Origin: Anaerolineaceae bacterium | Lineage (GTDB): Bacteria > Chloroflexota > Anaerolineae > Anaerolineales > Anaerolineaceae | Direction of reading: 5' to 3' | Assembly (NCBI GenBank): GCA_003158355.1 | Contig: PMIV01000044.1 | Location: 1 to 5,785 of the forward strand | Length of the DNA stretch: 5,785 nt | Part shown: one piece after another, positions 1 through 4,953 of the stretch | Layout of the letters: every line of letters starts with the position of its first letter | Numbering within the stretch: the stretch's first letter is position 1 | Made by a program: the position numbers and the translations under genes | Notes under the pieces: model-generated | What the model was told of the DNA's origin: nothing | The model's database searches: none | The model's input: only the letters and a program-made list of their open reading frames with translations

Positions 1-325
1 AGAGACGCGCGAGCGTCCGGCGTTTCTCCGGGCAGGAGGTGGCCCAGCGCAGCAAATGGGACCGCATTTGGAACATCTGTGTGCGGATATCGCTCGCAGC
101 CGGAAGTCCGTCAAGAGCACCCGCAGCCATATCCGCCTTGAGCTCTACATAAAGCTGGTTCAACAGGTCGGCTTTGGTCTCGAAGTAGGCGAAGAGCGAC
201 CCATTGGAGACGCCTGCCTCTTTTGCGATCGTTGCCGTTGCTGCGCCCAATCCCTGGATTGCAATTACACGGATTGCTGCCGCCATAATTGCGTTTCGTT
301 TATCGTCGCTTCTCGGTCTGGCCAT
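1..325 (-). CDS. TetR-family transcriptional repressor, N-terminal part (cut by window edge)
   Basis: The frame reads inward from ATG at 325-323 and stays open to the window edge (108 codons). It begins MARPRSDDKR and continues with the TetR DNA-binding pattern: helix 1 (NAIMAAAIRVIAIQGL, about residues 11-26), then TATIAKEAGVS-NGSLFAYFETKADLL (about 30-55), which is the helix-turn-helix with the characteristic [SG]-x-[LG]-[FY]-x-[YH]-F recognition helix. TetR repressors are usually about 190 residues, so the ligand-binding half is missing from the window. The start is supported by AAGGAG at 333-338, 7 nt upstream of ATG. A strong promoter and a palindrome-like operator lie just upstream, which suggests autorepression. 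Ligand and target genes cannot be inferred. Codon use is GC-rich, unlike the right half of the window. Family assignment is confident; specific function is unknown. Confidence 0.93.
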   Translation of the reverse strand, partial: MARPRSDDKRNAIMAAAIRVIAIQGLGAATATIAKEAGVSNGSLFAYFETKADLLNQLYVELKADMAAGALDGLPAASDIRTQMFQMRSHLLRWATSCPEKRRTLARL

Positions 326-332
326 GCTTTTT

Positions 333-338
333 CTCCTT
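333..338 (-). promoter_or_regulatory. Ribosome binding site of the TetR gene
   Basis: AAGGAG on the minus strand, 7 nt before the ATG at 325. It fixes the start codon of the TetR-family gene, which cannot be checked by length because the gene runs off the window. Confidence 0.85.
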
Positions 339-351
339 AATCTACCTGATG

Positions 352-380
352 ATTATATCAAAGAGTGACCAGTCAGTCAA
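352..380 (-). promoter_or_regulatory. Sigma-70 type promoter with extended -10 for the TetR gene
   Basis: On the minus strand TTGACT (375-380) is followed after exactly 17 nt by TATAAT (352-357), and TGA directly precedes the -10 box (TGATATAAT, extended -10). Five of six -35 bases and all six -10 bases match consensus. The initiation site would be about 10-20 nt upstream of the ribosome binding site, giving a short leader. It is the only clear promoter in the window. Confidence 0.85.
366..379. promoter_or_regulatory. Putative TetR-type operator overlapping the -35 box and spacer
   Basis: The + strand reads TGACCAGTCAGTCA. The inner part TGAC-CA-GTCA (366-375) has perfect 4-bp inverted arms, and the longer form gives TGAC-N6-GTCA. 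It overlaps the -35 hexamer and spacer of the TetR gene promoter, where a bound dimer would block RNA polymerase. TetR repressors commonly autoregulate through such sites. That this protein binds here is inferred from position. Confidence 0.6.
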
Positions 381-446
381 TACCATAAATATTTCATTTT
401 GACTCAATGTTAAATGATCAGTGACACTTTACCGACCCCCTGTATG

Positions 447-459
447 AGGTGTTACACCT
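447..459. promoter_or_regulatory. Short perfect palindrome of unknown role
   Basis: AGGTGTTACACCT has 6-bp inverted arms around one central base. It lies between the TetR promoter and the terminator at 487-521. It could be a second regulator site or the remains of a divergent promoter region, but no + strand gene start follows it. Weak evidence. Confidence 0.25.
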
Positions 460-486
460 TTCCTCAAACTTTAATTACTCTGCAAT

Positions 487-521
487 AAAAAGCGCTTTCC
501 GATAAATGGAAAACGCTTTTT
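487..521. terminator. Stem-loop terminator, possibly bidirectional
   Basis: Left arm 487-500 (AAAAAGCGCTTTCC) and right arm 508-521 (GGAAAACGCTTTTT) pair at 13 of 14 positions around a 7-nt loop. The arms give an A-run before and a T-run after the GC part on either strand, as in bidirectional intrinsic terminators. On the minus strand it lies between the end of the insertion sequence and the TetR promoter, so it would stop transcription coming from istAB. Confidence 0.8.
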
Positions 522-693
522 GTTGCTAACCTGAGTGACTTAGAACCGGTCAAAATTTATGCAGAACAGACAAATAAGTGTACCCGCCGCAGGTCTTATT
601 TCGCTCTGCGTGTTGGAAACGAATGAATTTTTGGGTGGTTATATCCATTTGATGATGATTTTAGCAAAAAATGGCGCAATCTGGAAATCAAAC
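522..693. other. Left flank of the insertion sequence, no gene recognised
   Basis: I see no credible coding region. The longest open stretches on the minus strand are about 30 codons, without a good start or ribosome binding site. If this was once the 3' continuation of the small gene interrupted on the other side of the insertion sequence, the join is not recognisable. Confidence 0.5.
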
Positions 694-698
694 TGCGG

Positions 699-740
699 AT
701 TCCGATGAAATCGGCCACCGATTCCGATTGATGTCGGCCA
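699..740 (+). repeat. IS21 left-end tandem repeats (two copies)
   Basis: Copies at 699-717 and 721-740 follow ATTCCG-N7/8-CGGCCA with a 3-nt spacer CCG. The outer copy is one base shorter in its centre (ATGAAAT). They point inward from the istB-side end and mirror the copies at the other end. Likely IstA binding sites, by analogy with the multiple terminal repeats known in IS21 elements. Confidence 0.85.
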
Positions 741-776
741 GTTAATGGCGAAACAGAACTGGTAATATGATTATAA

Positions 777-1526
777 TCAGGTGGCCGACATGGGTACAGC
801 AGATCGCAATCTTCTTTGCGATTCTCCGGTTAATTGAAGGCGATAGGAGTTATTAACCAGGCGATCCATGATGGCATCCGCAAGGGTTGGATCAGGAATA
901 CGTTCGTGCCAGTCCTCAACCGGAATTTGAGTTATCACTATTGTTGATGTGTGCCCATAGCGATCGTCTAGAATGTCCAATAAATCTTGAGATTGGGGCA
1001 AAGTTAAAACATCCCGCATCCAATCATCAAAGATAATTAGATCAAAGCGTGCCAGGGAAGTCAGGAATTTGGGGTAAGAACCATCGGCATGGGCCAATCT
1101 CAAATCCTGAAGTAAACGCGGTGTTCGAAAATAATGGACAAAAAAGTCTGCTCTACAAGATGCATGGCCCAGGGCACAGCCAAGAAATGTCTTTCCGGCA
1201 CCTGTTGGACCTGAAATAATCATATTGAGATGGTTGGTGATCCAAGCACCGTGAGATAATTCCAATACCTGGTGCTTATCAATTCCCCTTGAAGCAGAAA
1301 AATTAAAATCCTCGAGTACAGCATTTAGGTGGAAATGGGCTTTCTTTAAACGGCGGCGCATACGGCTGTTATCCCGTTGAAGTAGTTCCAGATCTACCAG
1401 AATTGCCAATCGTTCTTCAAAGGATAAATCAGCATATTGGGGATGAGTGATTTGTTCCTCAATCCCTTTGCGAAAAGCAGGCAAGTGAAGCTGGGTCAAT
1501 TTGTCCATCAATGGCTGTAGTAACAT
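777..1526 (-). CDS. istB: IS21-family ATPase IstB (transposition helper)
   Basis: A 249-residue AAA+ ATPase that in IS21 elements assembles on target DNA and activates the IstA transposase. Visible motifs are Walker A GPTGAGKT (residues 106-113), Walker B LIIFDD (163-168), the DILDDRY segment (184-190), the VITQIP sensor-1 region (198-202), and the C-terminal DRLVNNSYRLQLTGESQRR typical of IstB. The N-terminal 80 residues form the helical IstB N-domain. Length agrees with the family (about 245-265). ATG at 1526 is preceded by AAAGGAG (1536-1542) at 9 nt. This ribosome site overlaps the istA stop codon, indicating translational coupling. The last codons (MSAT, then stop) lie inside an inverted half-copy of the terminal repeat, so coding and end sequence overlap. 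No damage is seen. Confidence 0.96.
   Translation of the reverse strand: MLLQPLMDKLTQLHLPAFRKGIEEQITHPQYADLSFEERLAILVDLELLQRDNSRMRRRLKKAHFHLNAVLEDFNFSASRGIDKHQVLELSHGAWITNHLNMIISGPTGAGKTFLGCALGHASCRADFFVHYFRTPRLLQDLRLAHADGSYPKFLTSLARFDLIIFDDWMRDVLTLPQSQDLLDILDDRYGHTSTIVITQIPVEDWHERIPDPTLADAIMDRLVNNSYRLQLTGESQRRLRSAVPMSAT
782..795 (-). repeat. Inverted half-copy of the IS terminal repeat inside the istB 3' end
   Basis: TGGCCGACATG at 782-792 matches the CGGCCA half of the 23-bp repeat in the orientation opposite to the two left-end copies; the ATTCCG half is absent. It encodes the last residues of IstB. It may be a decayed inner binding site. Confidence 0.5.
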
Positions 1527-1540
1527 GGTTTAAAACTCCT

Positions 1541-3085
1541 TTAGTTGTAATAGTCTTTGCCGCGAATATTGGTATGAGGGGGCAGTAGAGAAGGTTGATT
1601 CGTACTCTCCGAGGCGGTGAGTTGGTCTAATTGGTTCATCAAAATATTTTTAATTCCCTTGTATGAATGGATTTCATTAGCAAACGCATAATGACAGGCC
1701 AATTCCAGGCGGCCTGGCGTATATTTCTTGGCAAAACTCAAGATACCCAGACAAGCACGATAAGCCTGTTCCGGATGCTGTCTGGATTCCAGTTCCATTC
1801 GCACGATTTTTGCTGTTTCCGGCCCGATTTTCTCTGCCCAATGGATAAACCGTTCCGGAGACCATTCCCCATAAAAACGATGATCTGAAGGCATGTGCTC
1901 CTTCAATGTGGTGTGCCCCCCTTTGATACGCGAACGCGGGTGGATGGCAACCCGCTTTCCGTTAGAATAAAATTCGATGGTCTTCTCCGTTGCCCGGATC
2001 ATGCCTTCAGCGGGATATAAATGCCAGGGTACGGAATAGTAGTGGTCATCGTACTCAATATGGTAATCAATGGCGATTTTGGCTTTTTTCCACAATGCAA
2101 ATTCGTATGGGGTAACCGGCAGAGGTTTCAATGCCGGTTTGTCCAATAATTCAAACAATTCTCGGCGGCTCTTACCCAGATGTTCCATAATGCGGTTATT
2201 GAACTCTTCCAGCAATTCTCTAATGGCTTTGTTGAGTTCTAATAGACTGAAAAACTTATGGTGACGCAGTCTGGCTAGGATCCAGCGTTCCACATTTTGG
2301 ACGCCCACTTCTGCTTTGGCTTTGTCACGAGCTCGATATGGCCGGGCTGGAATAACGGCAATTCCATAGTGCTTCGCCATTTCTTGGTATGTTGGGTTTA
2401 TTTCCGGATCGTAATGACTTGGATGGTGGACTCCAGCTTTAAGATTGTCGCAAACTATAACCTCCGTGATTCCTCTAAAATACTCAAACCCCCTTACGTG
2501 TCCTCCGATCCAGTTGGGTAAGTCTTGATGCCATTGAGCTTCCACATAGGTGTAACTTGAAGCTCCCAGTACCATTACAAAGATTTGCGCCTCCCGAATT
2601 TCCCCGGTCATCTGATCAATTACAGGAACGGTTGGGCCAACATAATCTACAAATGCTTTCTCCCCTGCTTTATGATCCAGACGCATGGTTGGTTTGATCT
2701 TCCCGGCCCAATCTCGGTATAACTGGCAAAATTGGCTGTATCCATATCCTTGTGGGTATTTTTCCAAATACTCCATCCAAAGTAAACGCAAAGTAACACC
2801 CTTTTTTCGCATTTCCAAATGGACATTTTCCCAATCTGGTATTGGGGTTTCTTTAGGGGTTTGTTTTTTATTTTTCGGAAATAAAAGCTCATAAAGTTGA
2901 TCGTCACTTAAATTCTCTGGTAGCGGCCATTTTAGTCCGGCTGCTTCTGCACGCCGGACATATTCCCCAACAGTACTACGTGAAATACGACAACTCCGAG
3001 AAACGACTCGTTCGCTGAGTTGACATTCCCATTTCAAGCGCAATATTTCTTTGATTTTTCTCACGGTTAACCTTTCCTGTGGCAT
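1541..3085 (-). CDS. istA: IS21-family DDE transposase IstA
   Basis: A 514-residue transposase that cuts and joins the element ends with IstB as partner. The N-terminus has a helix-turn-helix (about residues 5-48: TVRKIKEILRLK...LSERVVSRSCRISRSTVGEYVRRA) for end binding. The RNase H-like catalytic core carries the DDE residues D147 (AFVDYVG), D213 (VIVCDNLKAGV) and E259 (KAKAEVGVQNVER), with the IS21-type spacing. The C-terminal half includes YYSVPWHLYPAEGMIRAT (about 357-374), the beta-barrel region typical of IstA. Length matches the family (about 500). ATG at 3085 follows AAGGAGG (3091-3097) with a 5-nt gap. That ribosome site can pair in a hairpin (see 3091-3108), so translation may be held low. 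istB follows 14 nt downstream. No frameshift or missing catalytic residue is seen. Confidence 0.96.
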   Translation of the reverse strand: MPQERLTVRKIKEILRLKWECQLSERVVSRSCRISRSTVGEYVRRAEAAGLKWPLPENLSDDQLYELLFPKNKKQTPKETPIPDWENVHLEMRKKGVTLRLLWMEYLEKYPQGYGYSQFCQLYRDWAGKIKPTMRLDHKAGEKAFVDYVGPTVPVIDQMTGEIREAQIFVMVLGASSYTYVEAQWHQDLPNWIGGHVRGFEYFRGITEVIVCDNLKAGVHHPSHYDPEINPTYQEMAKHYGIAVIPARPYRARDKAKAEVGVQNVERWILARLRHHKFFSLLELNKAIRELLEEFNNRIMEHLGKSRRELFELLDKPALKPLPVTPYEFALWKKAKIAIDYHIEYDDHYYSVPWHLYPAEGMIRATEKTIEFYSNGKRVAIHPRSRIKGGHTTLKEHMPSDHRFYGEWSPERFIHWAEKIGPETAKIVRMELESRQHPEQAYRACLGILSFAKKYTPGRLELACHYAFANEIHSYKGIKNILMNQLDQLTASESTNQPSLLPPHTNIRGKDYYN

Positions 3086-3090
3086 GCTTT

Positions 3091-3108
3091 CCTCCTTGTT
3101 TCAGGAGG
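3091..3108 (-). promoter_or_regulatory. Hairpin able to hide the istA ribosome binding site
   Basis: On the minus strand CCTCCT (3103-3108) and AGGAGG (3091-3096) are perfectly complementary around a 6-nt loop GAAACA. The right arm is the Shine-Dalgarno sequence of istA. Folded mRNA would lower transposase translation. This resembles mechanisms known from other insertion sequences that limit expression from outside transcripts; here it is inferred from sequence alone. Confidence 0.6.
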
Positions 3109-3175
3109 TTAATTTTCCACAATTTCTAAAGATTAACCAGTTCTGTTTCGCTCCCCCACTTACTTTTTTTAATAG

Positions 3176-3218
3176 ATTCCGATTGATGCCGGGCACGGAT
3201 TCCGATCAGTGCTTAAAA
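3176..3218 (+). repeat. Inner inverted copies of the IS terminal repeat upstream of istA
   Basis: ATTCCG-N8-CGGGCA at 3176-3195, then CGG and a second ATTCCG at 3199-3204 whose other half is lost. The 23-bp spacing matches the terminal array but the orientation is reversed. They sit in the istA upstream region, where bound transposase could affect istA expression. Confidence 0.6.
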
Positions 3219-3220
3219 AG

Positions 3221-3309
3221 TGGCCGTCATCGTCCGGAATCGGTGGCCGACATGCATCGGATTCGGTGGCCGCCTTCGTCCGGAATCACTGGCCGCCATG
3301 CGTCGGAAT
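3221..3309 (-). repeat. IS21 right-end tandem array, four 23-bp repeats
   Basis: Copies at 3221-3240, 3244-3263, 3267-3286 and 3290-3309 read TGGCCG-N8-CGG(A/T)(A/T)T on the + strand, with 3-nt spacers and an exact 23-bp period. Read inward from the right end they match the left-end repeats. Likely IstA binding sites. The istA-side end has four copies against two at the istB side. Confidence 0.88.
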
Positions 3310-3426
3310 ATGCAAAATTTCAGGATTATTTGGTTTAATAGAAATTGGTTTGAAATATAAATATAATATTGTCGGGACAAAAATTAATATCATGATTATT
3401 AATAATAATATAAAAATTTTTTTCAT
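3286..3426 (-). CDS. Small membrane-anchored protein, interrupted by the insertion sequence (candidate immunity gene remnant)
   Basis: Not in any family I recognise. ATG at 3426 follows GGAG (3435-3438) at 8 nt, and the gene starts 43 nt after the stop of the Rhs reading frame on the same strand, as expected for an operon partner. The present frame is 46 codons. Residues 1-37 are native: MKKIF followed by a strongly hydrophobic run (about residues 4-25), then KPISIKPNNPEI, which suggests a membrane anchor or signal peptide leading to an exported domain. Residue 38 spans the insertion-sequence end and 39-46 (HIPTHGGQ) come from its terminal repeats, where the stop lies. The rest of the gene is lost or unrecognisable beyond the other end. 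Its place directly after an Rhs C-terminal domain suggests an immunity gene; this is inference. Confidence 0.6.
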   Translation of the reverse strand: MKKIFILLLIIMILIFVPTILYLYFKPISIKPNNPEILHIPTHGGQ

Positions 3427-3469
3427 TTTTATATCTCCAAATTTATGATAATTTGTTATTTAAAACTCA

Positions 3470-4570
3470 TTATTTTTTTGGTATTAAATCTTTTATAGTC
3501 TTTAATGGATCGTTTGAATCTTCGTATGAAGTCATTTCCCAATTTGCTCCTTTCTCAGAGTGTTTATTTGAAGTAATATCAATTCCTGAATCGATACTAT
3601 TATAAATATACTGTTCCGTTTTAATTGAATATCCCCTATAATTAATACTTTTTTCGACCCTTTCTTTAGGAACCATTAATTTAAAACCATAATTTTTTGG
3701 TGTAGTGAATAATTCCTCGGCTCCCTTTAGTGCATCCTCAAATTGTGATTTTTTTGGTACTGACATAAAACCACCTCCCAAATCATTTTCAATAACTTCT
3801 TCATAACTTTTATTCTTCATAACCATTACAAAGCCAACTTGAGTGGATGGTAGATCCAAATAATTGTATGATGAAGTCGTTGCAGGACTAGGAAATAGTT
3901 GTGCTGTTTCTATTTTACTTTGGAAATCCTGCCAGATTGACTCTGCATATTGAACTAGCTCATCATCATTTAATTGATTGACACCTTCCAAACTATATGT
4001 GATTATCACTCGATTCTCTTCAAGCGTGACTAATCCTTTACCATTTCCTTTTTGAGCGAGTAATAATTGTTTTTTTAATTCTTTTGCGTTTCCGGTCGCA
4101 AGGTGTGAATTATCAATTATCCCCCCATTTTTTAGAATACAATATTTTACATGTTGATCGCAAGCACTTTGAATTTCAGTTTGTTGATCACCACTTCCGC
4201 TTTTTGATCCTCCACTACCAGATTGTAAATCCATCTTCTTAGCAATATATTGTTGGTAACTTTTTCCACCACAATAGCCTTCACCATCACAAACCATGGT
4301 TCCACTGGGGTCCGTATTAATCATCGGGTTGTCGTAGCCGTACTGCCAGGGGTTAAAGGAGAGCGGCTGGTTGGGGTTTCCGGCCACCGGGTCGGTGGAT
4401 ATAAACCGGGCAATCTCGGGTGAGTAATAGCGCGCCCGCAGGAAGATTAATCCACTTTCATCGGTCTGTTCGCCGGCGAAGCCGTAGATGGTCTGGTCGT
4501 AGTCGTCCCCGCCTTTGGGTTTGCCTACCCACCTACGGGGGCGCTGCGCGGGGCTAAAAGTCCTGGGCAA
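3470..4570 (-). CDS. Rhs-family C-terminal fragment with AT-rich variable domain (putative polymorphic toxin tip)
   Basis: A 366-codon frame. Residues 16-91 are the end of the Rhs repeat-associated core: GKPKGGDDYDQ, YGFAGEQTDESGLIFLRARYYS, ARFISTDP, NPWQYGYDNP and a closing DPSGT. In Rhs polymorphic toxins this core is followed by a variable toxin domain. Here residues 92-366 are AT-rich and unlike the GC-rich core. They hold a GSGGSKSGSG linker (118-127), GGIIDNSH (149-156), helices around 163-174 and 200-223, and SSYNYLDLPSTQVGF (233-247). I recognise no known toxin family; a resemblance to DUF4056-like proteins is only a recollection. The listed start is TTG at 4570 with no ribosome site, inside sequence altered by a repeat. 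ATG at 4297 (M92) is the other option. The true product probably began further upstream (see 4571-4740), so this frame may not be expressed. Confidence 0.72.
   Translation of the reverse strand: MPRTFSPAQRPRRWVGKPKGGDDYDQTIYGFAGEQTDESGLIFLRARYYSPEIARFISTDPVAGNPNQPLSFNPWQYGYDNPMINTDPSGTMVCDGEGYCGGKSYQQYIAKKMDLQSGSGGSKSGSGDQQTEIQSACDQHVKYCILKNGGIIDNSHLATGNAKELKKQLLLAQKGNGKGLVTLEENRVIITYSLEGVNQLNDDELVQYAESIWQDFQSKIETAQLFPSPATTSSYNYLDLPSTQVGFVMVMKNKSYEEVIENDLGGGFMSVPKKSQFEDALKGAEELFTTPKNYGFKLMVPKERVEKSINYRGYSIKTEQYIYNSIDSGIDITSNKHSEKGANWEMTSYEDSNDPLKTIKDLIPKK
4530..4551 (+). repeat. GC-rich dispersed repeat, copy 1, inside the Rhs core
   Basis: The 22-bp copy CACCTACG-GGGGCGCTGCGCGG matches the copy at 4639-4660 with one mismatch in 22. 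It lies where the Rhs core shifts frame between AQDF (ending at 4557) and GKPKGG (from 4525), in place of the usual (D/E)PFG-type residues. It looks like a small inserted element. Confidence 0.7.
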
Positions 4571-4740
4571 AGAGCAGGTTGCCGGCCACTTCCTGTGCGC
4601 AGAGTGCTGCGCCGCTCATCTGGCGCACTGAACCCACTCACCTTCGGGGGCGCTGCGCGGTGCACTGGCAATAAGTAATCGCTGGTGTCCACGCTGCCGC
4701 TTAAGAGGTTGCTCAGGTCTTTGGTTCTGCGGACTTTTTC
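4571..4740 (-). pseudogene. Frameshifted remnant of Rhs core upstream of the 366-codon frame
   Basis: Rhs-like wording continues upstream of 4570 but in changing frames. From 4740 to 4660 one frame reads EKVRRTKDLSNLL...TSDYLLPVH. From 4637 to 4554 another reads VGSVRQMSGAAL...EVAGNLLFAQDF and then stops. From 4525 the third frame continues GKPKGGDDYDQTIYGFAGE. Rhs cores normally have one continuous segment of the type YL-x-D-x-LGSVRQ...GN-LL-AQDF-PFG...YGFTGE, so these three pieces belong together. Each frame change coincides with one copy of the GC-rich repeat. Upstream of about 4745 the similarity ends, so most of the Rhs protein is missing. This is a decayed or orphan Rhs element. Interpretation rests on family recognition by eye. 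Confidence 0.62.
4639..4660 (+). repeat. GC-rich dispersed repeat, copy 2, inside the Rhs core
   Basis: CACCTTCG-GGGGCGCTGCGCGG, 21 of 22 identical to copy 1 and exactly 109 bp from it. It lies between Rhs-like DYLLPVH and GSVRQMS, where the frame changes. The GCGCTGCGC core is nearly self-complementary and CACC/GGTG mark the two ends of the unit, as in short palindromic repeats. Confidence 0.7.
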
Positions 4741-4953
4741 CCCTTCATGAACGTCTTCGTGAAAATTATTACCTCCCTGTTTATTTATTTATCGACTCTA
4801 ATTACCTGGCAGGGGCCGGTTCGAACCGTCCCCTACACAATGGATGAAGGTGTGATGGGAGGTAAAGTTGCTTACACATCTACTGTTGGTCAATTACAAA
4901 TTTTTTTCCGTAAATTACTGTGGTTTTTTAAAAATACTGCCTTTCAGCCCTTT
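4741..4953. other. Gene-free spacer between the lipoprotein gene and the Rhs remnant
   Basis: No credible gene on either strand; + strand frames here lack a ribosome site and cross the hairpin repeat at 4811-4834. Positions 4745-4766 contain a short near-duplication (TTCATGAACG and TTCGTGAA) that resembles dispersed non-coding repeats I have seen in environmental genomes, but I cannot confirm that from one copy. Confidence 0.45.
4811..4834. repeat. GC-rich palindromic hairpin, probable dispersed repeat
   Basis: AGGGGCCGGTTC (4811-4822) and GAACCGTCCCCT (4823-4834) are inverted arms pairing at 11 of 12 positions, with TTCGAA at the centre. The only mismatch is 4816 against 4829. It stands alone in AT-rich flanks. 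A stretch of the type TAGGGG...CCCCTA is common in repetitive extragenic palindromes. It could also slow or end transcription from the lipoprotein gene, although no T-run follows. Confidence 0.6.

Larger units (their letters stand above)
694..3314 (-). mobile_element. Complete IS21-family insertion sequence (2621 bp)
   Basis: The element carries istA and istB in one minus-strand operon. The ends are assigned from matching termini: TGCGGATTCCGA at the left and, on the minus strand, TGCATATTCCGA at the right. This gives 5'-TG...CA-3' ends typical of IS21 elements. Inside the termini are tandem repeats built on ATTCCG-N8-CGGCCA, expected to be transposase binding sites. Both genes are full length with intact motifs, so it may be active. 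Flanks are CAAAC on the left and AAATT on the right, with no clear 4-8 bp target duplication. End coordinates could be off by a base or two. Confidence 0.88.

Noticed and set aside
56..340. + strand 94-codon frame opposite the TetR gene
   Set aside because: It is the complement of a clear TetR DNA-binding domain with its own ribosome site and promoter; the + strand frame has no ribosome site and no family likeness.
414..488. 24-codon + strand frame ending at the terminator (ATG at 414, TAA at 486-488)
   Set aside because: No ribosome binding site, no promoter seen for it and no recognisable sequence; the match of its stop with the stem-loop is probably chance.
522..693. Short minus-strand frames (about 17-32 codons) as the missing 3' part of the interrupted small gene; one contains FPTRRA, which recalls adapter-derived peptides
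   Set aside because: None continues the small gene convincingly across the insertion sequence, and the DNA under FPTRRA does not match the common sequencing adapter as I know it.
3221..3309. Regularly spaced repeats as a CRISPR array
   Set aside because: The 23-bp period consists of repeat with only 8 variable bases and 3-nt gaps, lies exactly at the insertion-sequence end, and has matching copies at the other end; these are transposase sites.
3051..3338. + strand frames through the right end of the insertion sequence
   Set aside because: They read through the tandem repeats and the istA leader and have no independent support.
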